A DNA stretch of 64,000 nucleotides from Rhizobiales bacterium CCH10-E5 (GCA_001556125.1 LSIG01000004.1:1-64000), one strand, 5' to 3'; counted from the stretch's first letter, positions 49,881-61,716 are shown. A program made the numbers and translations. Notes: generated by a model from the sequence alone, not told the origin.

Positions 49881-50189
49881 ATGAACGGTCAGAACATCCG
49901 GATCCGCCTCAAGGCGTTCGACCACCGCATTCTCGACGCTTCGACGCGCGAGATCGTGTCGACCGCGAAGAGGACGGGCGCTCAGGTCCGCGGCCCCATC
50001 CCGCTGCCCACGCTCATCGAGAAGTTCACGGTCAACCGCTCGCCCCACATCGACAAGAAGTCGCGCGAGCAGTTCGAAATGCGGACCCACAAGCGGGTTC
50101 TCGACATCGTCGACCCGACCCCGCAGACGGTCGACGCCCTCATGAAGCTCGATCTCGCCGCCGGCGTCGACGTCGAAATCAAGCTCTGA
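49881..50189 (+). CDS. rpsJ: 30S ribosomal protein S10
   Basis: 102-residue S10 of the 30S head, which also pairs with NusB in antitermination and with NusG. It contains [14 protein letters not shown] and [20 protein letters not shown]. It is first gene of the S10 cluster, which here follows tuf directly (69-nt gap). That gap holds a GGGCG...CGCCC hairpin (about 49836-49854) that might attenuate. Confidence 0.99.
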   Translation: MNGQNIRIRLKAFDHRILDASTREIVSTAKRTGAQVRGPIPLPTLIEKFTVNRSPHIDKKSREQFEMRTHKRVLDIVDPTPQTVDALMKLDLAAGVDVEIKL

Positions 50190-50262
50190 TCCGTTTTAGC
50201 CGGGTCCTCTGTCTCCCGCATGTCGGCGGGATGGTCATGACCCCAAGGGAAGGTATGCACCG

Positions 50263-50988
50263 ATGCGTTCCGGTGTGATTGCACAGAAAGTCGGGATGAC
50301 CCGCATCTTCACCGATGCCGGCGAACATATCCCGGTCACCGTGCTGAAGCTCGATAACTGCCAGGTCGTCGCTCACCGCACGATCGAGAAGAACGGCTAC
50401 GTCGCCGTGCAGCTCGGCACGGGCACGGCCAAGGTCAAGAATGTCTCGAAGGCCGAGCGCGGCCACTTCGCCGTCGCGAAGGTCGAGCCGAAGCGCAAGG
50501 TGGTCGAGTTCCGTGTCAGCGACGATGCGCTGATCCCGGTCGGCGCCGAGCTGACGGCGGATCACTTCGTCGTCGGCCAGTTCGTCGACGTCAGCGGCAC
50601 GACCACCGGCAAGGGCTTCGCCGGCGGCATGAAGCGCTGGAACTTCGGCGGTCTGCGCGCCACCCACGGCGTCTCGGTCTCGCACCGCTCGATCGGTTCG
50701 ACCGGCGGCCGTCAGGACCCCGGCAAGACCTTCAAGAACAAGAAGATGCCCGGCCATCTCGGTGCCGAGCGCGTCACCACGCAGAACCTGCGCGTCGTCC
50801 AGACGGATGCCGAGCGTGGCCTGATCCTGGTCGAGGGCGCCGTTCCCGGCGTGGCCGGCGGCTGGATCCATGTCCGCGACGCCATCAAGCGTCCGCTTCC
50901 GAAGGATGCGCCGCTGCCGGGCAAGTTCCGGTCCGCCGGCGAGGCGACCGCTGAGGCTCCTGCGGCCCAGGCTGAGGAGAACGCGTGA
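50263..50988 (+). CDS. rplC: 50S ribosomal protein L3
   Basis: 241-residue L3, one of the earliest 23S binders, with a loop reaching the peptidyl-transferase centre. It includes [20 protein letters not shown] and the [20 protein letters not shown] loop with the conserved methylated Gln position. The C-terminal tail is Ala/Glu-rich, as often seen in alphaproteobacteria. The stop overlaps the rplD start by 1 nt (TGATG). Confidence 0.98.
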   Translation: MRSGVIAQKVGMTRIFTDAGEHIPVTVLKLDNCQVVAHRTIEKNGYVAVQLGTGTAKVKNVSKAERGHFAVAKVEPKRKVVEFRVSDDALIPVGAELTADHFVVGQFVDVSGTTTGKGFAGGMKRWNFGGLRATHGVSVSHRSIGSTGGRQDPGKTFKNKKMPGHLGAERVTTQNLRVVQTDAERGLILVEGAVPGVAGGWIHVRDAIKRPLPKDAPLPGKFRSAGEATAEAPAAQAEENA

Positions 50989-51608
50989 TGAAACTCGATA
51001 TCACCACTCTCGAGGGTGGTTCGGCCGGTTCGGTCGAGCTCTCGGATGCGATCTTCGGTCTCGAGCCGCGCGCCGACATCCTCGCCCGCATGGTGCGCTA
51101 CCAGCTCGCCAAGCGCCGCGCCGGCACGCACAAGTCGAAGGGCCGGTCGGAAGTCGACCGCACCCGCAAGAAGATCTACAAGCAGAAGGGCACCGGTGGC
51201 GCCCGTCACGGTGCGGCGTCCGCTCCGCAGTTCCGCGGCGGTGGCAAGGCCTTCGGTCCGATCGTGCGCGACCATGCCCACGACCTGCCCAAGAAGGTCC
51301 GCGCTCTCGCCCTGCGCCACGCGCTGTCGGCGAAGGCGAAGGACGGCGGCATCATCATCCTCGACGACGCCAAGCTGGCGGAGCCGAAGACCAAGGTGCT
51401 GCTCGGCCATTTCGGCAAGCTGTCGCTCTCCAGCGCGCTGGTGATCGGCGGTGCCGAGATCGACACGAACTTCGGCCTGGCCGCGCGTTCGATCCCGAAT
51501 GTCGACGTCCTGCCGATCCAGGGCATCAACGTTTATGACATCCTGCGTCGCGACAAGCTCGTCCTGACGCGCGCGGCTGTCGATGCGCTGGAGGCGCGCT
51601 TCTCATGA
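50988..51608 (+). CDS. rplD: 50S ribosomal protein L4
   Basis: 206-residue L4 with the extended exit-tunnel loop [20 protein letters not shown] (about 46-65), near where macrolides bind. In enterics L4 represses the S10 operon. An ATG start at 50988 is chosen over GTG 50985. It overlaps rplW by 4 nt. Confidence 0.98.
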   Translation: MKLDITTLEGGSAGSVELSDAIFGLEPRADILARMVRYQLAKRRAGTHKSKGRSEVDRTRKKIYKQKGTGGARHGAASAPQFRGGGKAFGPIVRDHAHDLPKKVRALALRHALSAKAKDGGIIILDDAKLAEPKTKVLLGHFGKLSLSSALVIGGAEIDTNFGLAARSIPNVDVLPIQGINVYDILRRDKLVLTRAAVDALEARFS

Positions 51609-51916
51609 GCCAGTCCGCCAAGAATCTGGACCCGCGCCACTACGACGTGATCCGCGGGCCGGTGATCACCGAGAAGGCGACCATGCTCTCCGAGCACAAC
51701 AAGGTCGTGTTCAAGGTCGCCAAGACCGCCACGAAGCCGCAGATCAAGGCGGCGATCGAGAAGCTGTTCGACGTCAAGGTGAAGAGCGTCAACACGCTCG
51801 TCACCGAGGGCAAGATGAAGGTCTTCCGCGGCCGGCTCGGCCAGCGCGCGGACGTCAAGAAGGCGGTCGTGACCCTCGAGGAAGGTCACTCCATCGACGT
51901 GACCACGGGCCTGTAA
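51605..51916 (+). CDS. rplW: 50S ribosomal protein L23
   Basis: 103-residue L23 at the exit tunnel, which docks trigger factor and [20 protein letters not shown] is the typical opening. The ATG overlaps the rplD stop. rplB follows after 16 nt with a GGAAGGA site. Confidence 0.98.
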   Translation: MSQSAKNLDPRHYDVIRGPVITEKATMLSEHNKVVFKVAKTATKPQIKAAIEKLFDVKVKSVNTLVTEGKMKVFRGRLGQRADVKKAVVTLEEGHSIDVTTGL

Positions 51917-51932
51917 GGAAGGATCGCACACC

Positions 51933-52775
<843 letters not shown>

Positions 52776-52783
52776 GGTCCGTC

Positions 52784-53062
52784 ATGGCGCGTTCGCTTTG
52801 GAAAGGTCCGTTCGTCGACGGATACCTTCTGAAAAAGGCCGAGGTCGCCCGTTCGGCGAGCCGGCAGGAAGTCATCAAGATCTGGAGCCGTCGCTCCACG
52901 ATCCTGCCGCAGTTCGTCGGTCTGACGTTCGGCGTCTACAACGGCCACAAGCATGTGCCGGTGAGTGTCTCCGAGGAGATGGTGGGCCACAAGTTCGGCG
53001 AGTTCTCGCCGACGCGCACCTTCCACGGCCATGCCGCCGACAAGAAGGCGAAGAGGAAGTAA
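52784..53062 (+). CDS. rpsS: 30S ribosomal protein S19
   Basis: 92-residue S19 of the 30S head. It has [19 protein letters not shown] and [20 protein letters not shown]. It forms a pair with S13 near the A site. It sits only 3 nt before rplV. Confidence 0.99.
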   Translation: MARSLWKGPFVDGYLLKKAEVARSASRQEVIKIWSRRSTILPQFVGLTFGVYNGHKHVPVSVSEEMVGHKFGEFSPTRTFHGHAADKKAKRK

Positions 53063-53065
53063 GCC

Positions 53066-53449
53066 ATGGGTAAAGCATCCGCCCCCCGTGCGCTGCCCGA
53101 GAACGAAGCCGTCGCGGTCGCCCGCAACCTTCGCGTCTCGCCGCAGAAGCTCAACCTCGTCGCCCAGCTGATCCGGGGCAAGAAGGTCTCAACGGCGCTC
53201 GCCGACCTCGAGTTCTCGCGCAAGCGGATCTCGCTGGACGTGCGCAAGTGCCTGCAGAGCGCGATCGCCAACGCCGAGAACAATCATGATCTCGACGTCG
53301 ACGATCTCGTCGTGGCCCAGGCCTTCGTCGGCAAGGCGCTCGTGATGAAGCGCTTCCACGCCCGCGCCCGCGGCCGTGGCGCCCGCATCCTGAAGCCGTT
53401 CGCCAACATCACGATCGTGGTGCGCGAAGTCCAGGCTGCGAAGGCCTGA
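53066..53449 (+). CDS. rplV: 50S ribosomal protein L22
   Basis: 127-residue L22 whose beta-hairpin ([12 protein letters not shown], about 92-103) lines the exit tunnel opposite L4. [20 protein letters not shown] is the typical rRNA-binding region. It is 10 nt before rpsC. Confidence 0.99.
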   Translation: MGKASAPRALPENEAVAVARNLRVSPQKLNLVAQLIRGKKVSTALADLEFSRKRISLDVRKCLQSAIANAENNHDLDVDDLVVAQAFVGKALVMKRFHARARGRGARILKPFANITIVVREVQAAKA

Positions 53450-53459
53450 GGAGAGAACG

Positions 53460-54167
53460 ATGGGTCAGAAAATCAATCCGATCGGGCTTCGCCTCGGCAT
53501 CAACCGGACCTGGGATTCCCGCTGGTTTGCGCAGAAGGGCGAGTACGGCAAGCTGCTCCATGAGGACATGGCCATCCGCGCCGCCCTCATGAAGCTGCTG
53601 AAGCAGGCTGCGGTCTCCAAGATCATCATCGAGCGCCCGCACAAGAAGTGTCGCGTCACCATCCACTCGGCACGTCCGGGCGTGGTGATCGGCAAGAAGG
53701 GCGCCGACATCGAGAAGCTGCGCAAGTCGGTGATGAAGCTCACCAAGGCCGATGTGACGATCAACATCGTCGAGGTGCGCAAGCCCGAGATCGACGCCAC
53801 GCTGGTCGCCGACTCGATCGCTCAGCAGCTCGAGCGCCGCGTCGCCTTCCGTCGCGCCATGAAGCGCGCCGTGCAGTCGGCGATGCGCCTGGGTGCCGAG
53901 GGCATCCGCATCAACTGCTCGGGCCGTCTCGGCGGCGCCGAGATCGCGCGCCTCGAATGGTATCGCGAGGGTCGCGTTCCGCTGCACACGCTGCGCGCCG
54001 ATGTGGATTATGGTGTCGGCACCGCCTTCACCACCTACGGCACGTGCGGCATCAAGGTCTGGATCTTCAAGGGCGAGATCCTCGAACACGACCCGATGGC
54101 CCAGGACAAGCGCATGGCAGACGAGGGCGGCCGTTCCGGCGGTGGCCATCGTCGCGAGCATGCATAA
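53460..54167 (+). CDS. rpsC: 30S ribosomal protein S3
   Basis: 235-residue S3 at the mRNA entry tunnel. It has an N-terminal KH domain with [15 protein letters not shown] (GxxG) and a C-terminal domain with [16 protein letters not shown]. Length and tail are normal for the class. It is 18 nt before rplP. Confidence 0.99.
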   Translation: MGQKINPIGLRLGINRTWDSRWFAQKGEYGKLLHEDMAIRAALMKLLKQAAVSKIIIERPHKKCRVTIHSARPGVVIGKKGADIEKLRKSVMKLTKADVTINIVEVRKPEIDATLVADSIAQQLERRVAFRRAMKRAVQSAMRLGAEGIRINCSGRLGGAEIARLEWYREGRVPLHTLRADVDYGVGTAFTTYGTCGIKVWIFKGEILEHDPMAQDKRMADEGGRSGGGHRREHA

Positions 54168-54185
54168 GGCTGATCGAGAAGAGCC

Positions 54186-54599
54186 ATGTTGCAACCTAAG
54201 AAGACCAAGTTCCGCAAGCAGTTCAAGGGACGCATCTCCGGCGTCGCCAAGGGCGGCACGGATTTGAACTTCGGCCAGTTCGGCCTCAAGGCGCAGGAGC
54301 CGGAGCGCATCACCGCCCGGCAGATCGAGGCGGCCCGCCGCGCGATCACCCGCGCCATGAAGCGCGCCGGCCGTGTCTGGATCCGCGTGTTCCCGGACGT
54401 GCCGGTGTCGAAGAAGCCGACCGAAGTCCGCATGGGCAAGGGCAAGGGCGCGCCTGAATTCTGGGCAGCCAAGGTCAAGCCGGGCCGGATCATGTTCGAG
54501 ATCGACGGCGTGCCGGAAGAGACCGCGCGCGAGGCCATGCGCCTCGGCGCCGCCAAGCTGCCGATCAAGACGCGCTTCATCCAGCGCATCGCCGAGTGA
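54186..54599 (+). CDS. rplP: 50S ribosomal protein L16
   Basis: 137-residue L16 near the A site and central protuberance. It starts [17 protein letters not shown], and [20 protein letters not shown] (about 76-95) holds the Arg hydroxylated in some bacteria. It is 14 nt before the rpmC ATG. Confidence 0.99.
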   Translation: MLQPKKTKFRKQFKGRISGVAKGGTDLNFGQFGLKAQEPERITARQIEAARRAITRAMKRAGRVWIRVFPDVPVSKKPTEVRMGKGKGAPEFWAAKVKPGRIMFEIDGVPEETAREAMRLGAAKLPIKTRFIQRIAE

Positions 54600-54613
54600 G
54601 AAGGGAGGACGAG

Positions 54614-54826
54614 ATGAAAGCTTCGCAACGCCTGTCCGACCTGAAGGCCATGAGCGTGGACCTGCTCCAGGACGAGCTCCTGAAGCTCAAGAAGGAGCAG
54701 TTCAACCTGCGCTTCCAGAAGGCCACCGGCCAGCTCGAGAACACCGCCCGGGTGACCGAGGTCCGCAAGGACATCGCCCGCATCAAGACGCTGCAGCGGT
54801 CGAAGACCGCGGCCGCGAGCGCCTGA
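54614..54826 (+). CDS. rpmC: 50S ribosomal protein L29
   Basis: 70-residue two-helix L29 beside L23 at the tunnel exit. [19 protein letters not shown] and [11 protein letters not shown] are diagnostic. ATG 54614 is chosen because GGGAGGA lies just upstream (54603-54609); a GTG at 54596 overlapping rplP is the alternative. Confidence 0.97.
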   Translation: MKASQRLSDLKAMSVDLLQDELLKLKKEQFNLRFQKATGQLENTARVTEVRKDIARIKTLQRSKTAAASA

Positions 54827-54837
54827 GGAGTCAGACA

Positions 54838-55080
54838 ATGCCGAAGCGCGTGCTGCAGGGCGTCGTCGTCAGCGACAAGCAGAACAAAACTGTTGTGGTC
54901 AAGGTCGAGCGGCGCTATACACACCCTCTCCTCAAGAAGACGGTTCGCCGCACCAAAAACTATCACGCCCATGACGAGGCGGAGGTGGCCGAGGTCGGGG
55001 ATCAGGTCTGGATCGAGGAGTCCAAGCCGATTTCCAAGCTGAAAAGCTGGGTTGTGCTCGACAACGCTCCCAAGGCGTAG
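54838..55080 (+). CDS. rpsQ: 30S ribosomal protein S17
   Basis: 80-residue OB-fold S17 that binds 16S helix 11. It contains [20 protein letters not shown] and [14 protein letters not shown]. The start at ATG 54838 follows TGAGGAG by 7 nt. The next gene, rplN, is an unusual 205 nt away, with palindromes between. Confidence 0.98.
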   Translation: MPKRVLQGVVVSDKQNKTVVVKVERRYTHPLLKKTVRRTKNYHAHDEAEVAEVGDQVWIEESKPISKLKSWVVLDNAPKA

Positions 55081-55148
55081 GTCAACGCGGCTGTCGCCGT
55101 CCGATTCGTTCGGGCGGCGCGGCGGTGAAAATAGTCGGGCATGTTTCG

Positions 55149-55175
55149 CCGCAAAGGTGGGCTCCACTTTTGCGG
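55149..55175. repeat. Small dispersed palindrome between rpsQ and rplN
   Basis: CCGCAAAGGTGG (55149-55160) pairs with CCACTTTTGCGG (55164-55175), with one G-T wobble and a 3-nt loop, and is followed by ATCATGC. This is the form of the short cgcaaaagtgg/ccacttttgcg palindromes scattered in Hyphomicrobiales genomes, from my general knowledge. A second hairpin, GGGGG-N7-CCCCC, lies at 55198-55214. Confidence 0.65.
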
Positions 55176-55285
55176 ATCATGCTTTGTTTTGAGGCCAGGG
55201 GGCGATCGACCCCCGTCAGTCGTAGTCCCGGGGGCGCTGGTGCGTCCGGGAAACCGCGCTGATACACACTGGAAGGATCAAGGCC

Positions 55286-55654
55286 ATGATCCAGGTGCAG
55301 ACCAATCTCGAGGTCGCGGATAATTCCGGCGCCCGTCGCGTGATGTGCATCAAGGTTCTCGGCGGGTCGAAGCGGCGCTATGCCCGCATCGGCGACATCA
55401 TCGTCGTCTCGATCAAGGAAGCCATTCCGCGCGGTCGCGTGAAGAAGGGCGACGTCATGAAGGCGGTCGTCGTTCGCACCGCCAAGGACGTGAAGCGTCC
55501 CGACGGTTCGGTGATCCGGTTCGACCGCAACGCGGCCGTTCTGATCAACAATCAGAAAGAGCCTGTCGGCACCCGTATCTTCGGACCGGTTCCGCGCGAG
55601 CTGCGCGCCAAGAACCACATGAAGATCATCTCGCTTGCGCCTGAGGTGCTGTGA
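55286..55654 (+). CDS. rplN: 50S ribosomal protein L14
   Basis: 122-residue L14 at the subunit interface, partner of L19. [20 protein letters not shown] and [20 protein letters not shown] ending ([18 protein letters not shown]) are typical. It opens the spc cluster and overlaps rplX by 1 nt. Confidence 0.99.
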   Translation: MIQVQTNLEVADNSGARRVMCIKVLGGSKRRYARIGDIIVVSIKEAIPRGRVKKGDVMKAVVVRTAKDVKRPDGSVIRFDRNAAVLINNQKEPVGTRIFGPVPRELRAKNHMKIISLAPEVL

Positions 55655-55971
55655 TGGCTGCGAAGATCAAGAAGGGCGACAAGGTCGTCGTGCTGGCTGG
55701 CCGCGACAAGGGCAAGGCCGGCGAAGTCCTGCAGGTGCTGCCGAAGGATGCCCGCGCCGTGGTGCGTGGCGTCAACCTCGTCAAGAAGCACACCAAGGCA
55801 TCGGCTCAGTCCGAGGGCGGCATCATCTCCAAGGAAGCCACCATCGACCTGTCGAATCTCGCCGTGGCCGATCCCAAGGACGGCAAGCCGACCCGCGTCG
55901 GCTTCAAGGTCCTGGACGATGGCCGCAAGGTCCGTTTCGCCAAGCGTTCGGGGGATCTGATCGATGGCTGA
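55654..55971 (+). CDS. rplX: 50S ribosomal protein L24
   Basis: 105-residue KOW-domain L24, an assembly initiator on 23S r[23 protein letters not shown] is the KOW motif. ATG 55654 shares its A with the rplN stop; a GTG at 55651 would add one residue. It overlaps rplE by 8 nt. Confidence 0.98.
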   Translation: MAAKIKKGDKVVVLAGRDKGKAGEVLQVLPKDARAVVRGVNLVKKHTKASAQSEGGIISKEATIDLSNLAVADPKDGKPTRVGFKVLDDGRKVRFAKRSGDLIDG

Positions 55972-56530
55972 GAACCAGCAGGCGGCCCTCACGCCGCGCA
56001 TGAAGAAGCATTACGAGGACGTCGTCCGTCCGGCCATGATCGCCGAGTTCGGCTACAAGAACGCCATGGAAGTGCCGACCATCGAGAAGGTCGTCATCAA
56101 CATGGGCGTGGGCGAAGCGACCGCCGACCGCAAGAAGGTCGACAACGCCGCCGGCGACCTCGCCCTGATCGCCGGCCAGAAGCCGGTCATCACCAAGTCC
56201 CGTCTCGCCATCGCCGGCTTCAAGCTGCGCGAGAACATGGCGGTCGGCTGCAAGGTCACGCTGCGCAAGACCAAGATGTTCGAGTTCGTCGACCGGCTCG
56301 TCACCATCGCCCTGCCGCGCGTGCGCGACTTCCGGGGTCTCAACCCGAAGTCCTTCGACGGGCGCGGCAATTTCGCGCTTGGGATCAAGGAGCACATCGT
56401 GTTCCCCGAGATCAACTACGACAAGGTCGACCAGGTCTGGGGTATGGACGTGATCGTCTGCACGACTGCGAAGTCGGACGACGAGGCTCGCGCCCTGCTC
56501 AAGCACTTCAACTTCCCGTTCCGGCAGTGA
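55964..56530 (+). CDS. rplE: 50S ribosomal protein L5
   Basis: 188-residue L5 of the 5S RNP and central protuberance. It has [15 protein letters not shown] and [19 protein letters not shown] ([20 protein letters not shown]) segments. The N-terminal [14 protein letters not shown] extension is common in alphaproteobacteria. It is 36 nt before rpsN. Confidence 0.99.
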   Translation: MAENQQAALTPRMKKHYEDVVRPAMIAEFGYKNAMEVPTIEKVVINMGVGEATADRKKVDNAAGDLALIAGQKPVITKSRLAIAGFKLRENMAVGCKVTLRKTKMFEFVDRLVTIALPRVRDFRGLNPKSFDGRGNFALGIKEHIVFPEINYDKVDQVWGMDVIVCTTAKSDDEARALLKHFNFPFRQ

Positions 56531-56566
56531 ACGCCAGCGTTCATACGCGGAAACCAGGAGAGATCG

Positions 56567-56872
56567 ATGGCTAAGAAGAGCTCCGTCGAGAACAACAACC
56601 GCCGCAAGGCGCTGGTGAAGAAGTTCGCCGGCCGCCGCGCCCGGTTGCTTGAGATCGCCAACGACGACAGCCAGTCCATGGACGAGCGTTTCCTCGCTCG
56701 CCTGAAGCTGGCCGAACTGCCGCGCAACTCGGCTCCGAACCGGGTGCGCAACCGCTGCGAGGTGACGGGTCGCCCGCGCGCCTTCTACCGCAAGCTGAAG
56801 ATGTCGCGCGTCGCGCTGCGCGAGCTCGGCAACAAGGGGCTGGTTCCCGGCCTCGTCAAGTCGAGCTGGTGA
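56567..56872 (+). CDS. rpsN: 30S ribosomal protein S14 (zinc-free form)
   Basis: 101-residue long-form S14. The paired CxxC zinc sites are absent; the only Cys is in [11 protein letters not shown]. So this is the zinc-independent C-minus type. [20 protein letters not shown] is typical. It is 12 nt before rpsH. Confidence 0.99.
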   Translation: MAKKSSVENNNRRKALVKKFAGRRARLLEIANDDSQSMDERFLARLKLAELPRNSAPNRVRNRCEVTGRPRAFYRKLKMSRVALRELGNKGLVPGLVKSSW

Positions 56873-56884
56873 GGAGGACGCATC

Positions 56885-57283
56885 ATGGCGATCATTGATC
56901 CGCTTGGAGATATGCTGACCCGCATCCGCAATGCGCAGATGCGGCGCAAGTCGCGCGTTTCGACGCCCGGTTCGAAGCTGCGGGCCCGTGTGCTCGATGT
57001 GCTTCAGGCCGAGGGCTACATCCGCGGCTACACCCAGACCGAGTTCGGCAACGGCCGGACCGAGTTCGACATCGAGCTGAAGTACCACGAGGGACAGCCG
57101 GTCATCCGGTCGATCTCGCGCGTGTCGAAGCCCGGCCGCCGCGTCTATTCTTCGGTGGAGACGATGCCCCGCGTGGCCGACGGCCTGGGCGTGACCATCA
57201 TCTCGACCCCGAAGGGTGTGATGCCCGATCATCTTGCCCGCGAGCAGAACGTGGGCGGCGAAGTGCTTTGCAAGGTCTTCTGA
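56885..57283 (+). CDS. rpsH: 30S ribosomal protein S8
   Basis: 132-residue S8, a primary 16S binder. It starts [20 protein letters not shown], and the C-terminal [19 protein letters not shown] segment is the RNA-binding part. In enterics S8 represses the spc operon. It is 33 nt before rplF. Confidence 0.99.
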   Translation: MAIIDPLGDMLTRIRNAQMRRKSRVSTPGSKLRARVLDVLQAEGYIRGYTQTEFGNGRTEFDIELKYHEGQPVIRSISRVSKPGRRVYSSVETMPRVADGLGVTIISTPKGVMPDHLAREQNVGGEVLCKVF

Positions 57284-57316
57284 CCTTTCGCGCCGCTCGT
57301 TTTCAGGAGAAATCCA

Positions 57317-57850
57317 ATGTCTCGTATCGGTAAGAAGCCTGTTCCGGTTCCCGCTGGCGTCACCGCCAACGTCGCCGGGCAGCTCGTCAAGATCAAGGGC
57401 GCGAAGGGGGAACTCTCCTTCACGGTTCCCGATGACGTCTCCGTCGTCATGGAGAATGGCGCGATCGCGGTTCAGCCGCGTTCGCAGAGCAAGCGCGCGC
57501 GCTCGCTCTGGGGCACCTCGCGCGCCCGCATCGCCAATCTCGTGACCGGCACGACCGCGGGCTTCGAGAAGAAGCTCGAGATCAACGGCGTCGGCTACAA
57601 GGCCGCCGTCACCGGCAAGGTGCTCAAGCTGTCGCTCGGCTACAGCCACGACATCGACTATCCGATCCCGGAAGGGGTCGCGATCGTGACGCCGAAGCCG
57701 ACCGAGATCGTCATCACCGGCATCGACAAGCAGGTGGTCGGTCAGACCGCCGCCGAGATCCGCGAATATCGCGGTCCCGAGCCCTATAAGGGCAAGGGTG
57801 TCAAATACGCCGGCGAATTCATCTTCCGCAAGGAAGGCAAGAAGAAGTAA
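57317..57850 (+). CDS. rplF: 50S ribosomal protein L6
   Basis: 177-residue L6 near the sarcin-ricin loop. [20 protein letters not shown] opens it and [20 protein letters not shown] closes it. Two repeated alpha/beta domains are of normal length. It is 11 nt before rplR. Confidence 0.99.
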   Translation: MSRIGKKPVPVPAGVTANVAGQLVKIKGAKGELSFTVPDDVSVVMENGAIAVQPRSQSKRARSLWGTSRARIANLVTGTTAGFEKKLEINGVGYKAAVTGKVLKLSLGYSHDIDYPIPEGVAIVTPKPTEIVITGIDKQVVGQTAAEIREYRGPEPYKGKGVKYAGEFIFRKEGKKK

Positions 57851-57861
57851 GGACGCGAGCC

Positions 57862-58224
57862 ATGAGCAAGCAGACAGTTGCGACTGCGCGCCGCAAGGCC
57901 CGCGTCCGTCGCGCCATCAAGGCGGTGGCCAATGGCCGCGCCCGCCTTTCGGTGCACCGCACCGGCAAGCAGATCTATGCCCAGATCATCGACGACACGA
58001 AGGGGGTCACCCTCGCTTCGGCTTCGAGCCTGGACAAGGACATCCGCGGCGATCTCAAGTCGGGCGCGAATGTCGAGGCGGCCGCGACGATCGGCAAGCT
58101 GATCGCCGAGCGCGCCGTCAAGGCGGGCGTGAAGGACGTGGTCTTCGACCGCGGCTCCTACATGTATCACGGGCGCGTCAAGGCGCTCGCCGAGGCGGCC
58201 CGCGAGGGCGGCCTGAACTTCTGA
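57862..58224 (+). CDS. rplR: 50S ribosomal protein L18
   Basis: 120-residue L18, which binds 5S rRNA with L5. [19 protein letters not shown] and [20 protein letters not shown] are diagnostic. The following gap to rpsE is 148 nt and holds GC-rich inverted segments but no gene. Confidence 0.99.
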   Translation: MSKQTVATARRKARVRRAIKAVANGRARLSVHRTGKQIYAQIIDDTKGVTLASASSLDKDIRGDLKSGANVEAAATIGKLIAERAVKAGVKDVVFDRGSYMYHGRVKALAEAAREGGLNF

Positions 58225-58372
58225 GACCGTCGGTCCCGGTCGATCTGCTCCGGCGCCTCGCGGCGGCGGCGCAGGGGCCGGGATCGGGCTTTTCGAGAGA
58301 CGTCGTTCCAGCAGGAACGCTCGAGCGAGCGGGACGGCAGAGGTCGTTACCGCGCAAGTAAGAGGAAAGACA

Positions 58373-58933
58373 ATGGCGAGAGAGCCTCGTGACCGCGATC
58401 GCGAAGAGCGCGATTCGGAATTCGTGGACCGTCTGGTCCACATCAACCGCGTCGCCAAGGTGGTGAAGGGCGGGCGTCGCTTCGGCTTCGCCGCGCTCGT
58501 TGTCGTCGGCGACCAGAAGGGCCGCGTCGGCTTCGGCCACGGCAAGGCCCGCGAAGTGCCGGAAGCCATCCGCAAGGCGACGGAAGCCGCCAAGCGCGGC
58601 CTGGTCCGGATCCCGCTGCGCGAGGGCCGCACGCTCCATCACGACGTCCAGGGCCGTCACGGCGCCGGCAGGGTCGTGCTGCGCGCGGCTCCCGCCGGTA
58701 CCGGCATCATCGCCGGCGGCCCGATGCGCGCCGTCTTCGAGGCGGTCGGCATGCAGGACGTGGTGTCGAAGTCGCTCGGCTCCTCGAACCCGTACAACCT
58801 CGTCCGCGCGACTTTCGACGCGCTGAAGAACGAGGACAGCCCGCGTGGCGTCGCCGCGCGCCGCAACCTCAAGGTCTCCGCCCTGCAGACGCGTCGCCGC
58901 GATGCGGGTGCTGACGCCGCCGCTGAAGCGTGA
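58373..58933 (+). CDS. rpsE: 30S ribosomal protein S5
   Basis: 186-residue S5 at the mRNA entrance, affecting accuracy. [20 protein letters not shown] is the loop where spectinomycin mutations occur. The C-terminal tail is Ala-rich. A GAGGAAAG site precedes the ATG. It is 10 nt before rpmD. Confidence 0.99.
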   Translation: MAREPRDRDREERDSEFVDRLVHINRVAKVVKGGRRFGFAALVVVGDQKGRVGFGHGKAREVPEAIRKATEAAKRGLVRIPLREGRTLHHDVQGRHGAGRVVLRAAPAGTGIIAGGPMRAVFEAVGMQDVVSKSLGSSNPYNLVRATFDALKNEDSPRGVAARRNLKVSALQTRRRDAGADAAAEA

Positions 58934-58943
58934 GGGGGCGACC

Positions 58944-59141
58944 ATGGCAAAGTCCGACACCAAGACCGTTGTCGTCGAGCAGATCGGGAGCCCGATCCGC
59001 CGCGAGGCGTCGCAGCGCCAGACCCTGATCGGTCTCGGCCTCAACAAGATCCGCCGTCAGTCGACCCTGGTCGACACGCCGGCCGTGCGGGGCATGATCG
59101 ACAAGGTCAGGCACCTCGTGCGCGTCGTCGATGCGAAGTGA
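58944..59141 (+). CDS. rpmD: 50S ribosomal protein L30
   Basis: 65-residue L30 with a ferredoxin-like fold. [20 protein letters not shown] and [16 protein letters not shown] are typical. The start at ATG 58944 follows GAGGGGG. It is 13 nt before rplO. Confidence 0.98.
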   Translation: MAKSDTKTVVVEQIGSPIRREASQRQTLIGLGLNKIRRQSTLVDTPAVRGMIDKVRHLVRVVDAK

Positions 59142-59154
59142 GGGAGATCGTTCG

Positions 59155-59631
59155 ATGAAACTCAACGAGATCCGTGACAACGAAGGCGCGCACAAGTCGC
59201 GCATCCGCGTCGGCCGTGGCATCGGCTCGGGCAAGGGCAAGACCGGTGGTCGTGGCGTGAAGGGTCAGAAGGCCCGCGCCGGCGTCGCCGTGAAGGGCTT
59301 CGAGGGCGGCCAGATGCCGCTTTACCGTCGCCTGCCCAAGCGCGGCTTCAACAACCTCTTCGCCAAGGAGCTGAACGAGGTCAATCTCGGCCGCATCCAG
59401 CAGGCGGTGGAAGCCGGCAAGCTGGACGCCAAGGGCGCCGTGACGGTCGAGGCGCTGGTCGCCGCGGGCGTGATCACGCGCCAGGCGAAGGACGGCGTGA
59501 AGATCCTCGGCGTCGGCGAGCTGAAGACGAAGCTCGCCTTCGAGGTGGCTGGCGCGTCGAAGTCGGCCGTCGCCGCGATCGAGAAGGCGGGCGGCAGCGT
59601 CAAGATCCTGGCGGCTGCTTCACAGGCGTGA
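59155..59631 (+). CDS. rplO: 50S ribosomal protein L15
   Basis: 158-residue L15. [20 protein letters not shown] and the Gly-rich [18 protein letters not shown] segment bind 23S rRNA. The start at ATG 59155 fits the conserved N-terminus. A strong hairpin (59656-59693) follows before secY. Confidence 0.99.
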   Translation: MKLNEIRDNEGAHKSRIRVGRGIGSGKGKTGGRGVKGQKARAGVAVKGFEGGQMPLYRRLPKRGFNNLFAKELNEVNLGRIQQAVEAGKLDAKGAVTVEALVAAGVITRQAKDGVKILGVGELKTKLAFEVAGASKSAVAAIEKAGGSVKILAAASQA

Positions 59632-59655
59632 GCCGAACGCTTACATGACGACTCG

Positions 59656-59693
59656 CGAACGGCGGCCGGGCCAGAAGCCCTGGCCGCCGTTCG
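59656..59693 (+). terminator. Strong hairpin between rplO and secY
   Basis: CGAACGGCGGCC (59656-59667) pairs perfectly with 59682-59693, with an inner GGGC/GCCC extension. It is followed by actgttt, which is only weakly T-rich. It may attenuate or protect the upstream message. Confidence 0.5.
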
Positions 59694-59752
59694 ACTGTTT
59701 GACCGGGCGCAGCCCAGCGCGCCCATGGATCTGAAGACCAAGGACCGGACGC

Positions 59753-61090
59753 ATGGCATCGGCGGCTGAACAGCTTGCTTCAAACCTCAACTTCGGGGCG
59801 TTCGCGAAGGCGGACGAGCTGAAGAAGCGGATCTGGTTCACGCTCGGCGCGCTGATCGTCTACCGGATCGGCACCTATATCCCGCTGCCGGGTATGAATC
59901 CCGATGCGGTCGCGGATCTGTTCAAGCAGACCCAGTCCGGCGTGCTCGGCCTGTTCAACATGTTTTCGGGCGGCGCCGTCGGCCGTCTCGCGATCTTCGC
60001 GCTGGCGATCATGCCGTACATTTCGGCGTCGATCATCATCCAGCTTCTGTCGAGCGTCATTCCGAGCTTCGAGGCGCTGAAGAAGGAAGGCGAGCAGGGT
60101 CGCAAGATCCTGAACCAGTACACCCGCTACCTGACGCTCGTCCTGGCCATCTTCCAGGCCTATGGCATCGGCGTGGGTCTGCAGGGCTCCGGCAACCTCG
60201 TGCTCGAGCCCGGCCCGTTCTTCCTGTTCTCGACGACGATCACACTGGTCGGCGGCACGATGTTCCTGCTGTGGCTCGGCGAGCAGATCACCAGCCGCGG
60301 CATCGGCAACGGCACCTCGATGATCATCTTCGCGGGCATCATCGCGGAATTTCCCTCGCAGCTCGCCCAGACGCTCGAACTCGGCCGCCAGGGCGCGATC
60401 TCGACCGGCCTGCTGCTGCTGATCCTGCTGATGGCGATCTGCGTCATCGCCTTCTGCGTGTTCATGGAGCGCGCGCAGCGCCGCCTGCTGATCAACTATC
60501 CCAAGCGCCAGGTCGGCAACCGCATGTATGAGGGCCAGACCTCGTTCCTGCCGCTGAAGCTGAACACCGCCGGCGTCATCCCGCCGATCTTCGCCTCCTC
60601 GCTGCTGCTGCTGCCGACGACCATCGCGAGCTTCTCGCAGGCTTCGGGCGGCACGGGTTTCCTGTCGACCATGGCGACCTATCTGGCGCATGGCCGGCCG
60701 CTGTTCATGATCCTCTACGCCGCGCTGATCATCTTCTTCTGCTTCTTCTACACGGCCATCGTCTTCAACCCGACGGAGACGGCCGACAATCTGAAGAAGC
60801 ATGGCGGCTTCATGCCGGGTATCCGGCCCGGCGAGCGCACGGCGGAGCATATCGACCGCGTGCTGACCCGCATCACCGTGCTCGGCGCCGGCTATTTGAC
60901 TATCGTCTGCCTTATCCCCGAGTTCATGATCACCTATGCCCAGATTCCGATCATCCTGCTGGGCGGCACCTCGCTGCTCATCGTGGTGACGACGACGATG
61001 GATACCGTGGCGCAAGTCCACGGGCACCTGCTGGCCCATCAGTATGAGGGGCTGGTCAAGAAGGCCAAGCTGCGAGGAGCGAAACGCTGA
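59753..61090 (+). CDS. secY: Preprotein translocase subunit SecY
   Basis: 445-residue channel subunit with ten predicted membrane helices. It has [12 protein letters not shown] near residue 44, [20 protein letters not shown] (about 85-104) and [14 protein letters not shown] (about 183-196). The C-terminal loop [20 protein letters not shown] contains the SecA-contact Arg. The stop overlaps adk by 1 nt. Confidence 0.99.
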   Translation: MASAAEQLASNLNFGAFAKADELKKRIWFTLGALIVYRIGTYIPLPGMNPDAVADLFKQTQSGVLGLFNMFSGGAVGRLAIFALAIMPYISASIIIQLLSSVIPSFEALKKEGEQGRKILNQYTRYLTLVLAIFQAYGIGVGLQGSGNLVLEPGPFFLFSTTITLVGGTMFLLWLGEQITSRGIGNGTSMIIFAGIIAEFPSQLAQTLELGRQGAISTGLLLLILLMAICVIAFCVFMERAQRRLLINYPKRQVGNRMYEGQTSFLPLKLNTAGVIPPIFASSLLLLPTTIASFSQASGGTGFLSTMATYLAHGRPLFMILYAALIIFFCFFYTAIVFNPTETADNLKKHGGFMPGIRPGERTAEHIDRVLTRITVLGAGYLTIVCLIPEFMITYAQIPIILLGGTSLLIVVTTTMDTVAQVHGHLLAHQYEGLVKKAKLRGAKR

Positions 61091-61674
61091 TGCGACTGAT
61101 CTTCCTGGGGCCGCCGGGGGCGGGGAAGGGCACTCAGGCTGCGCGCATCGTCGCGAAGCACGGTATTCCGCAGCTCTCGACCGGCGACATGCTCCGCGCC
61201 GCCGTCGCGGCCGGGACGCCGGTCGGCGTCAAGGCCAAGGCGGTGATGGATGCGGGCGGGCTCGTTTCGGACGAGATCGTCATCGGCATCGTCGCCGACC
61301 GCATCGAGGAGGCGGATGCCAAGAAGGGCTTCATCCTCGACGGGTTCCCGCGCACCCTGGCCCAGGCCGAGGCGCTGGATGCGATGCTCGCCTCGAAGGG
61401 GCTGAAGCTCGACACGGTGCTGGAGCTGAAGGTCGACCAGAGCAAGCTCGTCGACCGCATCGTCAAGCGCGCCGAGGAGGCGAAAGCCGCCGGGCAGCCG
61501 GTCCGCAAGGACGACGATCCGGAGGTCTTCAAGACCCGGCTCGAGGCCTATAACCGCGACACCGCGGTCGTCTCGCCCTATTACGCGAAGCGCGGCCAGG
61601 TGATCGAGATCGACGGCATGCAGCCGATCGACGCCGTGACGGCCGCGATCGAGAAGGCTCTGGTCGGTCACTGA
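61090..61674 (+). CDS. adk: Adenylate kinase
   Basis: 194-residue AMP/ATP phosphotransferase. The P-loop is GPPGAGKGT (7-15), with the AMP-binding [12 protein letters not shown] and [13 protein letters not shown] segments. The LID region (about 126-145) is the short, zinc-free type, which explains 194 residues rather than ~214. It is coupled to secY and followed by a 245-nt gap before rpsM. Confidence 0.98.
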   Translation: MRLIFLGPPGAGKGTQAARIVAKHGIPQLSTGDMLRAAVAAGTPVGVKAKAVMDAGGLVSDEIVIGIVADRIEEADAKKGFILDGFPRTLAQAEALDAMLASKGLKLDTVLELKVDQSKLVDRIVKRAEEAKAAGQPVRKDDDPEVFKTRLEAYNRDTAVVSPYYAKRGQVIEIDGMQPIDAVTAAIEKALVGH

Positions 61675-61716
61675 CGCCGGCGCCTCCTAACTGGCATGAA
61701 TCTTGGCTGCGCCGGG

